The translations under genes and the position numbers were made by a program. A model generated the notes under the pieces. It was not told where the DNA came from. It saw nothing but the letters and a program-made list of their open reading frames with translations, and ran no database searches. From the NCBI GenBank assembly GCA_963682175.1, contig OY821775.1, forward strand, positions 50,874,053-50,938,052: 64,000 nucleotides of DNA, read 5' to 3'. The stretch is from Triglochin maritima. Its lineage: Eukaryota > Streptophyta > Magnoliopsida > Alismatales > Juncaginaceae. Numbering within the stretch: the first letter of the stretch is position 1; each line of letters starts with the position of its first letter. This document shows positions 1-9,259 of this stretch, one piece after another.

Positions 1-1176
1 GGCAAACCCTTCCTCGGGATCAAAATCTTCTTCTCACGGCACAAGACTCGAACATCATATTGGGACAGCCAATCCATCCCAAGTATGACATCAAAGTCCT
101 CCATCGGTAGCAAGACCAGGTCTGTCGGAAACTCCTGATCTCCCGAAACAACCGTGACGCCGGGGACAAATCTCCCAACAGTGCCCACCAGACCCAGGGG
201 TGTGCTGACCTCCAAAGTGGCAGTCAACATCGCAAGGGTACAACCCAACACTCCCGCAAATCGCTCTGAGATGAACGAGTGTGTCGCGCCACAATCAAAG
301 AGCACCCTAGCTACTGAACCAGCGACAAGAAGTGTACCTTCCACAACAGCGCCTCCATCACGAGCCTCCTCTGCCTGGATGGTGTAAACTCTGCCGGTGC
401 GCTGCCCCTGCTGTGGTCTGAAAGGTGGTCTACCTCCGCCTCCACCTCTGCCTGGTGCTGGTAAACCCGGTGGTCTGCTCGGTCCAGCTCCTCGACTCGG
501 ACAGCTCCTAATAAAGTGGCCCAGCTGGCCACAACCATGACATGCTCCGGGGGTGAAGCACGGCCCGGAGTGAAACCTCCCACAACTACCACAAGGCTCA
601 GGTCGTGGTACTGCAACTCCTGCTCCCTCGAATCGGGGCCTCTTGCCCGGATTCCCTCCAGTCTGACCTCCTGGCCTCCCAGAGAACCTACCCGATGGCC
701 TCCTCTCATCCTGGTAGTTCTCTCTGTAGTCACGATCGAGAACAGTAGCACTCTTCACTGCATCGGCTAATGTGCTCGGCATATGTGTAAGAACCTTCGT
801 CCTCAACTGCTTCCGGAGCCCTCAGACGAACTTCCCCGCTCTCTGCTCCTGTGTGATATACATCTCGGGACAGTAACGCTCAAGGGCGTTGAACTTCCCG
901 ATGTAGCCCGCCTGGGTCATGTCTCCCTGCTGAAGGCTCAGAAACACCTCCCTCTTCGCATCCTGGACATGCTGCGGAAAATACTGCTCGTTGAACTCGC
1001 CAACGAACTCCTCCCAGGCTATATCATCTCTGTCCGCAAACACCACTGCAGATGTGGACCTCCACCAGTTGGACGCAGCACCGCCCAACACATAAGTAGC
1101 CAGGCCCACTCTCGCCTCTGGAGGACAACCAATAGCACTGAAGATCTTCTGCATCGTGAAGATCCACTCCTCCGCA
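1..1176 (-). pseudogene. Ty3/gypsy gag C-terminal half, zinc knuckles and protease (broken, runs off window)
   Basis: Read on the minus strand. Bases 1154-822 encode the retrotransposon gag core (motifs NWWRS, FVGEFNEQYFP and EVFLSLQQGDMT). Further on is a cysteine-rich stretch with a CX2CX4HX4C zinc knuckle (CHGCGQLGHFIRSC, about 517-570), preceded by a second Cys/His cluster. Around 250-310 is an aspartic protease active site of the retroviral type (LFDCGATHSFIS), followed near 60-85 by ILGMDWL. The frame is interrupted by TGA at about 822, where CGA would be expected. The element is therefore not functional as it stands. The N-terminal part of the same gag lies at 3,300-3,534, on the other side of the inserted solo LTR. 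Pol would continue to the left of base 1. Assignment to Ty3/gypsy is secure. The clade (probably Tekay/Del-like, from the integrase tail at 5.6-6.7 kb) is inference. Confidence 0.9.
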
Positions 1177-3299
1177 TGTAGGATTTCATGTTTAATTATA
1201 CATATATATTTTCGAAATTTTTATGTATAATAAGGATCAATTACAATTTTCTTTGATTTATTTCATGCATGCATCAGTTTGTTTTAACATCTAGTTTCAA
1301 AACTCTATTAAAACAAACAAGGGCTCCGAAATTCATACCTAGAAGTTCTCAAAAACTTCTTGAAGATTCGGAGACGTTAGGGATGCTTCTCGCCGCGCCG
1401 GATGCCTCCGAGTGTTCACCGAAACCCTAAACAAGGTTGGAGAGAAAGGAGCTAGCCAATCGATCTCCAAACAAGCTTAGAATCTAGCTACAAACCCCTT
1501 CCTTAGCCTCTGAGATTTCTCCTTCCAAAGACTTAGAAAACTAAGAGAATTTTCATGGGTTTTAGTAGTGAATTAGGAGAGAAAATAATTTCTGAATTGT
1601 GTGTCACAATTAGGGAGAATAAGGACCTATTTATAGGTTATAATCTTACTCTTAATCATGGCTATTCTTTAGCCACGGTTTTATGACAATTTCTCTCACA
1701 AACTAATTCTATAATGCATTATATGCACCCACAAAACGTTTGACCAAATTTGGAGCTAATCCAACCATCAATCAAATTAATCTCTTAATAATCAAAGGCA
1801 GAAAATCAACCGCTGTTCGGTTTACCGAGTCCCACTCGGTTAACCGAATTTGTCACGATCGTTTAACCGAGTACGTGACGGATGACCGAATCTTAAAGGG
1901 AAAAATTCTCCTTAACCGATCGGACTCATTCACGTCTAAGACCGAGTGCTATTCGGTTAACCGAAAATATCGGAACTTGACATTGTTCGGTCGACCGTTT
2001 CTGGTTCGGTACACCGTACCAAAGCTCCAGGCACTTTGGTCAAGTTCGGTCAATCAATTACGATTATCCGTTCCACGTTCGGTTGACCGATCCATAGATC
2101 CTTCGGTCGACCGAACCTCAACGGATTACCGAACTTCTACCCGATTTTGCCTATTTCAAATTTTGGATTTATTTCCAACAAAATTTGAACTTAAGGGGGT
2201 TTTAGCAAATTCACAACTTATGCAATGTATTATCCTATGCAACAATAAATTATTGCACCCCATAATATATGCATCAAATATGAATTTATCATGACTCTAA
2301 TTATGTTTATATACAACATAATTGATTTTACTTGTTCACCACATGTGTCATATTTTCTATGAGAAACCCGACACATCATATGAACCAAAAATCAAGCTTC
2401 TTGTTTCACGGTTTTTGCGGTGTGACCTATGGGAGGATCTAAACTAAGTTGACAGTGATATTAAGAGCTTAATATCACAAGCTATAAGCGGTATCTAGCT
2501 ACACATTATAGCTCCCAATTAGTTAGATGTCTTAATTCCACTCGAACCAAAACCCGATCCATTTAGTGATGGAGTGCACCACTTGTGTCTGTCCCTTGCC
2601 TCATGATATTAAGAATACACACAAAGTAGTATTGTGTCATCTTTGTATTAGTATTCATTTCTTGATCTCTTTAAGCTAGTTATAAATATGTGACTTAACT
2701 CAAATCACATTGTGCACATTATAACTTTGCTTTATCAAGGAGCCCACTAATATCATCACTCAATTAAGAGGGGCAATGATAATCTTTTGACTAACTATCT
2801 TCTCCAACGAAAGTTATACTTAACCAACCGATGCCTTTACACTACACTGATCGATAGTTCAAGACACTGATCTAATTAAGTATTCCTTAAGTGATTAGAT
2901 ATAAGTCTCATATCAAAGGACCAAAGACACAGTAAAATATTAATGACACAGAAACACATTTCTATAATATTTTACTTATTAGGTCTATTCAGTATACAAA
3001 AGTAATATTTTCCTCTTTTGCATACCCGTGTTGTCACTCACTTGTAGAGCTACAATGATCTATGACCAACACGACAATCTTAACTCGGTAATTAATGTTC
3101 CATGTTAATTAGCATGATTGTGAATATCTTTTGTTTTATGTAAACCAATATCTTTTTAGAGCTCTACGGTTAAGGACCAAGAGCATCTTCCTTAACACTT
3201 CTAAAAGACGAATAACATAAACAAGGAACAAAATGATTTCTCATTCAATTCATAATAATTGGCATTTAAAAGTAAAACTTTTAGAACACATTCCCTTCA
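1177..3299 (-). mobile_element. Solo LTR, family A copy 1, inserted in gag
   Basis: A 2,123-bp element begins TGTAGGATTTCATG and ends CATTCCCTTCA, so it has the TG...CA ends of an LTR. It is flanked by perfect 5-bp target duplications CCGCA (1172-1176 and 3300-3304) within the gag reading frame. There is no internal retroelement sequence, so it is a solo LTR left by LTR-LTR recombination. A TATAAATA box on the minus strand (1628-1635), with about 450 bp between it and the left end, suggests minus orientation, with U3 to the right. Bases 1,815-2,130 carry many copies of the palindrome CGGTNNACCG. Near-identical copies occur at 32,344-34,471 and, more diverged, at 30,276-32,331. Confidence 0.9.
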
Positions 3300-3534
3300 C
3301 CGCAGCCTCTGCGTCATACTGCCCCAGAAAGGTAGGCGGATGCTGGCGCATAAACCGGTCATGCATAGCGCCAGTCCCCGTCTGCCCAGTCTGTGATGTC
3401 TGCTGCTGTAGCATCTCTGTCAGACGTCCGACCGTATCGAACAATGTCCGACGCTCATCCTCCCACGCCTCATCCCTCGCAGTCTCACTCTCACCGCGAG
3501 TATGGGCAACAACCTTCCCCCCTCTAGGAGGCAT
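3300..3534 (-). pseudogene. Ty3/gypsy gag N-terminal segment
   Basis: The minus-strand ATG at 3534 opens MPPRGGKVVAHTRG and continues to the motif HPPTFLGQYDAEAA, the conserved stretch just before the gag core. The frame is then cut by the solo LTR at 1177-3299 and resumes at 1176. Its position about 110 bp downstream of the tRNA primer-binding site (3643-3654) is where gag is expected. This and the 1-1176 segment belong to one gag gene disrupted by an insertion. Confidence 0.88.
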
Positions 3535-3642
3535 CTGCCAAAGAAAACAAGACAATATCAATATAATCTGTGCATGCATGATCCTCTAGACCAAACTCCT
3601 AACTCAAAGGTGGTTTCTTTGGACAAGTACGCCGAGATCAAC

Positions 3643-3654
3643 GCTCTGATACCA
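3643..3654 (-). other. tRNA-Met primer-binding site
   Basis: The minus strand reads TGGTATCAGAGC, the usual plant retrotransposon primer-binding site complementary to the 3' end of initiator methionine tRNA. It lies 3 bp inside the LTR end (TGTAACG at 3658 on the plus strand). It fixes the LTR boundary and shows that transcription runs on the minus strand toward gag. Confidence 0.9.
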
Positions 3655-3657
3655 AAT

Positions 3658-5593
3658 TGTAACGTACCCGAAAACAGCGGAAAATTTAAACAATAATAAA
3701 GACTGTCAACGGTCAACACGGGGCACGTCACGGAAAAACAAACTAACATATATATATATATAATATATAAGATACAGACCCACGTGGAAGTCAAACTATA
3801 TAAATGAGTCAACTGTGATTACAACAAAAGTGAATGTACATGTAATCACTACCTCAAACAAAAGAAGATAATAAGGAGAACAAGATCTAATCCCGGGGGC
3901 ACCGTCCTCGGTCACCACCTGACTCTAAACCTGCTCGCTACCTGAAATGAAAATAAATAAACATGCCTGAGTTCCCTGCAGGAACCCCGTATACCAAGCC
4001 TCCTAAAATATAAAAAGGAATTAAAGACAATGCAATGCTATGCACATGATCATCCACCTCGGGCCCACAATAATGCCCTCACCGCCTCCGCGGCACTGAA
4101 CCACTCCTGCCACTAGGGTCAAGTCAGTCCACCGCTACCACACAAGGGTCAGTCGACACCACTGCTCCCCAAAAAGTGCAGGAAGGAACCCCCGGTACAC
4201 GCCGCCACCCAAGGAGCGAGTCAGCCCGCCGAATACACAACTCAGGTCAGACGACAGCCGCTGCTCCCCCAAGAGCCGCCAGACGCGCACCCTGCCGGAA
4301 CATCCTCGGCCTACCGCTAAACCCTCGCAAACTGCCCAAGGTTTACGGTACACATCCCTCACACCCCGCTCGGTAAGAGAGGAAAAAATAGTACAATAAT
4401 ACGCCTTCGTCGAAGGTGAAATCCGTAGCTCTCAAAGCCGGTAATCAACCGTCGCCTCGGAGCCGGTAGTCGACCTATACTCAACGGATCGCGTGTGGAT
4501 AAATCCACCAACCTGCGGCAGATCGGTCGACCGCTAAAAGCACACCGGTCGACCGGTCCCCCACACAGTACACATTACTGTACAAACAAGTCTACCGGTC
4601 GAACCACGCCAACCGAATTACCGACCAATCGGTCGAACAAAAGTCATCTAGCGGTCGACCGTTTGGATGGTCTACGCTATACAAATTTATATAATATATA
4701 TATCCGATCGGTCGAACCAAGGGGTCGTTCAACCGATAACAGGACTTCTCAGTATCTTGCCCAAGTGACATTCGGTCGACCGAAACTGCTATACAGTTCG
4801 ACCGAAACCTCACAGGCACTCTACTGCTTAATTAAAATGCTCAGTCGGTCGACCGAAAGTTAAAGAGCGGTCAATCGTTTTGATGGTCAAAGCTCCCAAC
4901 CGACTTAGCATCAAATAGATCGGTCGAACAAAGTTAAGGGTGTTCGACCATTTAATAAGTCAAAACCCCCAACCGACCCATTCTCATTGTTATTCGGTCG
5001 ACCGGCTAAGTGGTCCCGTTCGACCGATAACAACATAAACCCCTTTTTCCCGCACAAATCTGGCATAACGGTCGACCGTCCTAAGACATCGTTCGACCGT
5101 TCGCGGGTAAACATCAATATAATAATAGGATCGGTCGGCTGCCCACAGGCACCGGTCGACCGATCGTCGTCTTCAACCTCTGAATTGGTTGAAATCCGAC
5201 GGGGAATTCGACACCAACGTCGATCCCCAACACTCACAAGGCATAAGTGAGTTATAATGAAGATTTGGCATACCTTTTGGTCGAGTGAAGAAGCCTCCCA
5301 AGCTTTGGCAACCTCAACCCACTTCTTCTCCTCTTCTTCTTCTTCTTCTTCACTTCTTCTCTCCTTCTTCTTCTCCAAAGAATCACTTCTCTCACTCTCT
5401 GAAGAACACAAATGATCAAGAAAAACGTTTTTCCTTAACCTCAACCCTATTTATACAAGAATTCAAGTTTATCTTCAATTCACCTCCAAAACTTCCAATC
5501 AAAACAAGCCACCTCAACCTTCACTAATCAAGGTTTAATTAAGTTAATTGGTTTAGTTTAGTTTAATTTAGGTGCTTAGATTAGGTTATTACA
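3658..5593 (-). mobile_element. Complete Ty3/gypsy LTR (family B) shared by two element copies
   Basis: A 1,936-bp LTR starts TGTAACGTACCC and ends TTATTACA on the plus strand. On its left are the primer-binding site and gag, and on its right a polypurine tract and the integrase tail. It therefore serves as 5' LTR of one copy and 3' LTR of another. A minus-strand TATAAATAGGG box at 5448-5455 marks the promoter. Bases 4,490-5,170 are dense in GGTCGACC-type palindromes. A CTT-rich tract lies at 5,320-5,375. Bases 4654-5593 recur almost unchanged at 6670-7609, which suggests recent activity. Confidence 0.88.
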
Positions 5594-5612
5594 ATCTACC
5601 CTCCTTAAAGGA
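5594..5612 (-). other. Polypurine tract
   Basis: Directly next to the LTR, the minus strand reads CCTTTAAGGAGGGTAGAT just before TGTAATAACC. This purine-rich stretch is the expected plus-strand priming site of an LTR retrotransposon. It shows that the pol fragment to its right belongs to a copy whose 3' LTR is 3658-5593. Confidence 0.75.
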
Positions 5613-5640
5613 ATTTCGCCCGCGAAATTCGAAACAAACA

Positions 5641-6668
5641 GACTTACCGAAACAACTCTGGATACTGCCTCCTGACATCCTCCTCGATCTCCCAGGTAGC
5701 CTCTCTGACAGTGTGATGCTGCCACCTGACCTTCACCATCGGAATCGCTCTCCTCCTGAGCTGATGTACCATCTGATCCACAATCTCAACTGGTCTCTCA
5801 TCAAATGACAAATCCTGCCGGATCTCTGGTACTGCTATCTCTATCACATGAGCTGGATCGGCCACGTACTTCCTCAGCATAGAAACATGGAAGACATTGT
5901 GAAGTCCTGCGAACTGTGGCGGTAGTGCAATCCTATATGCCACCTCACCGACCCGATCCAAAATCTCAAAAGGTCCGACATACCTCGGACTCAGCTTCCC
6001 CTTCTTCCTGAATCTCATCACCCCTCTGGAAGGTGAGATCTTCAGGAAGACATGATCTCCTACATCAAAAGTCAGCTCACGCCTCCGCGTATCAGCATAA
6101 CTCTTCTGTCTGCTCTGCGCCGTAGCTAGTCGTCTCCGAATCACGTCGACCTTCTCCGAATACAACTGGATAATGTCAGGTCCAACTAGCTGTCTCTCGC
6201 CCACATCACTCCAGCATACCGGCGATCTACACGGTCTCCCGTATAATGCCTCATATGGTGCCATCCCAATACTCGAGTGTAGCTGTTGTTGTAGGCGAAC
6301 TCGATCAACGGCAAATGCTCGTCCCAATGCCCGGCCCAGTCAAGTGTACACGCTCTCAGCATGTCCTCCAATGTCTGTATCGTCCGCTCTGACTGGCCAT
6401 CTGTCTGTGGTTGGAAAGTTGTGCTAAACTTCAGACGTGTCCCCAGTGTTCTATGTAGACTCTCTCAAAATCTCGAAGTGAATCTGGAATCTCTGTCCGA
6501 AATGATACTGACTGGTACGCCATGAAGTCTGACAATCTCATCAATATATAACTTAGCTAGACCCTCCAGAGCAAGAGTGGTCTTAATAGCTAAGAAATGC
6601 GCCGACTTGGTCAGTCGATCGACTATAACTCAAATCGCATCGTGGAATCTCCGTGTCTTCGGTAGCCC
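5641..6668 (-). pseudogene. Ty3/gypsy integrase core end and C-terminal chromodomain-like tail
   Basis: Minus strand. From right to left it contains [10 protein letters not shown] (about 6,600), ISDRDSRF and [17 protein letters not shown] (about 6,400-6,520), and [15 protein letters not shown] (about 6,310). Then, from about 6,290, [16 protein letters not shown] leads into the long tail 6327-5644 with GPFEILDRVGEVAYR, LHNVFHVSMLRKY and VRWQHHTVREATWE near the end. That tail is typical of Tekay/Del-like chromoviruses. Defects are TGA codons where Trp is expected (about 6,470 and 6,640) and a frame change near 6,290-6,310. The rest of integrase, RNase H, RT and protease are missing. At 6,668-6,670 the sequence jumps straight into LTR sequence, so there is a large internal deletion. 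Confidence 0.88.
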
Positions 6669-6669
6669 C

Positions 6670-7609
6670 GTCGACCGTTTGGATGGTCTACGCTATACAA
6701 ATTTATATAATATATATATCCGATCGGTCGAACCAAGGGGTCGTTCAACCGATAACAGGACTTCTCAGTATCTTGCCCAAGTGACATTCGGTCGACCGAA
6801 ACTGCTATACAGTTCGACCGAAACCTCACAGGCACTCTACTACTTAATTAAAATGCTCAGTCGGTCGACCGAAAGTTAAAGAGCGGTCAACCGTTTTGAT
6901 GGTCAAAGCTCCCAACCGACTTAGCATCAAATAGATCGGTCGAACAAAGTTAAGGGTGTTCGACCATTTAATAAGTCAAAACCCCCAACCGACCCATTCT
7001 CATTGTTATTCGGTCGACCGGCTAAGTGGTCCCGTTCGACCGATAACAACATAAACCCCTTTTTCCCGCACAAATCTGGCATAACGGTCGACCGTCCTAA
7101 GACATCGTTCGACCGTTCGCGGGTAAACATCAATATAATAATAGGATCGGTCGACTGCCCACAGGCACCGGTCGACCGATCGTCGTCTTCAACCTCTGAA
7201 TTGGTTGAAATCCGACGGGGAATTCGACACCAACGTCGATCCCCAACACTCACAAGGCATAAGTGAGTTATAATGAAGATTTGGCATACCTTTTGGTCGA
7301 GTGAAGAAGCCTCCTAAGCTTTGGCAACCTCAACCCACTTCTTCTCCTCTTCTTCTTCTTCTTCACTTCTTCTCTCCTTCTTCTTATTCTCCAAAGAATC
7401 ACTTCTCTCACTCTCTGAAGAACACAAATGATCAAGAAAAACGTTTTTCCTTAACTTCAACCCTATTTATACAAGAATCCAAGTTTATCTTCAATTCACC
7501 TCCAAAACTTCCAATCAAAACAAGCTACCTCATCCTTCACTAATCAATGTTTAATTAGGTTAATTGGTTTAGTTTAGTTTAATTTAGGTGCTTAGATTAA
7601 GTTATTACA
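6670..7609 (-). mobile_element. Truncated second LTR of family B
   Basis: Matches 4654-5593 at a constant offset of 2,016 bp with only scattered differences, and ends in the same TTATTACA. Only the U3/promoter-proximal half is present, because the deletion breakpoint at 6,670 joins it to integrase. Bases 7610-7614 (GATGT) would be one side of the target duplication, and the partner is expected left of this window. The GGTCGACC array is retained. Confidence 0.87.
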
Positions 7610-8585
7610 GATGTGGTCTGCTCAAATTAATTACTTTGAAGGAAAGTTGCTAACTGAAGTAAAAACATGGTTTAGTCTGTAATGGTTAAAGCTATCACTA
7701 CATTTTTACATTCTTTAAGTTTTGGTCAAGACAAGGGATGAGCAAGTTTTGATGAATGGTTTCCACCTTTTAAATTAAGCATCAGAATTCTAATGGTGAA
7801 TATACAAGATCGAGTTGAATGCATAAAAGATTTTGTGAAATAAAAACATTATTAACATGTTGTATTGTATATGATGTTCACTTTGAGTATTAGGTGCTGC
7901 ACCACTCCTGCATGGCTGCATGTGTATTTGTAAGATTACATTTTTGATACATCATATTTGTTACTTGTAAGATTATAAAAGCAGCTATACTGCAATTATA
8001 CTATATTTTTTCCCTCATTGTGTTATCCAAAATCTCTCATCCAAGGTTTTTGGGTAGGAAATACCTCTAACTTCTAAGAACAATGATTTCTGATTTGTAT
8101 TTGTAAATGGAAATCTTTTGTTGGTCTGAAATCTCCCTTCAATTTATTATTCATATATAATTCAATGATTCATTACTATTTCAAGAAATAACACCACTAC
8201 TGTGTGTATATATAATTCAATGATTCATTACCATTGTATGTATCACTCTAATCCTGTTTCAGTTCAAAAAAGAAAAATAATAATTATGTTTTGGGGACAG
8301 CACAATAAAGTAAGTTATGACATTAATTTAAGATCTCACCAAACCTCTAATCTGCACAAATCAACTAAATCCATAAAATAAAATAAAACACAAATAAAAA
8401 CCCACCCTCAATTTCCATATAATCTTTGGGAAAAAAATAAAATTCTTTTTTCTGAAAATGCAAAATAAAAACAGATATTTTCATGTCAATCTCCTAAAAA
8501 TAAACAAAGGCGGCTAAAAAATAATCAAACCCTAAAAAAAGGAGCCGCAAAACGTTCAGATCCTAAAGATTGAAATCTCAACGTT
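7610..8585. other. Intergenic, upstream flank of first Pumilio gene
   Basis: No gene seen. From about 7,850 onward it is recognisably homologous to 15,210-15,960, the region after the first Pumilio gene. Examples are the blocks around ATTATTAACATGTT and GGCTGCACCACTC, and the later ACCAAACCTCT block. It is therefore the 5' part of the tandem duplication unit. 7,610-7,850 is unique here. Confidence 0.6.
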
Positions 8586-8616
8586 AAAAAAATAGATTCA
8601 CAAAGCTCAAACAAAT

Positions 8617-8720
8617 CTCTCTCTATATATCGCTTTTCAATAAATAAATAAATAAGTATATTATGACCAAGGGTTCTTTATATCGCTTTTCAATAAATAA
8701 ATAAATAAATAAATAAACTT
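8617..8720. repeat. Duplicated short repeat in Pumilio-1 promoter
   Basis: The phrase TATATCGCTTTTCAATAAAT followed by (AAAT)n occurs twice, at about 8,626-8,656 and 8,680-8,718, separated by about 23 bp. This short direct duplication lies roughly 550 bp upstream of the start codon and has no counterpart that I can see upstream of the second Pumilio gene. Confidence 0.7.
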
Positions 8721-9259
8721 TCACTTAAGCCCAGTCCAAACCCCATAATCAATCTCGACCGTTGGTTATATTATCCAACGGTCCAGATCTCTTCTATCAT
8801 TCCTTTCTTCCCTTTGACACCTCCGGCACACCAAAAGACCCCAAAAAAAAAAAAAATCACAAATTTGGATACTTTTGGGAACACAAAATGGGCGATTTCG
8901 CCGATCGAGTGCGATTGTTTCCTTCCTAATCGTGCAAAGATCGAATCTTTTTGCTTCGATCTCTCGATTCCGCTCTCTTTCCCGACCTGTGACCCCCACT
9001 TGGGTCGTCGATCCTTGGAGGCGCTTCTCCAGTCGCGATTCGAGGGTTTTCCGATATCAAAACGGTAGGTTTTGATGCTTGATTGGTAAAGTTTGGATTT
9101 TTATTGTGTTTGATTGGTAAAGTTTCGATCTTTTTGAGTTTGTAGGTTGGGAGTGGGGTTTCCACTGCGCAAGACGTCGTCTTTTTAGGATATCTAGGGC
9201 TTTTATGGGGTTTTGGGTCTTTGATGATTAGTTAAAGTCCACTTGAGGTTCTCCCGGAG

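Noticed and set aside
1740..2294. 184-codon frame in the first solo LTR
   Set aside because: It runs through the CGGTNNACCG array, and the same frame recurs at 32,913-33,317. The repeated SVDR-like peptides are produced by the palindrome, not by a gene.
3641..3657. tRNA gene fragment
   Set aside because: GCTCTGATACCA is the complement of the methionine-tRNA 3' end and acts as a primer-binding site beside an LTR. No tRNA cloverleaf surrounds it.
4490..5170. CRISPR-like array
   Set aside because: The repeated unit is only 8-14 bp, degenerate, irregularly spaced and present in many LTRs of a plant genome. There are no spacers of constant length and no cas genes.
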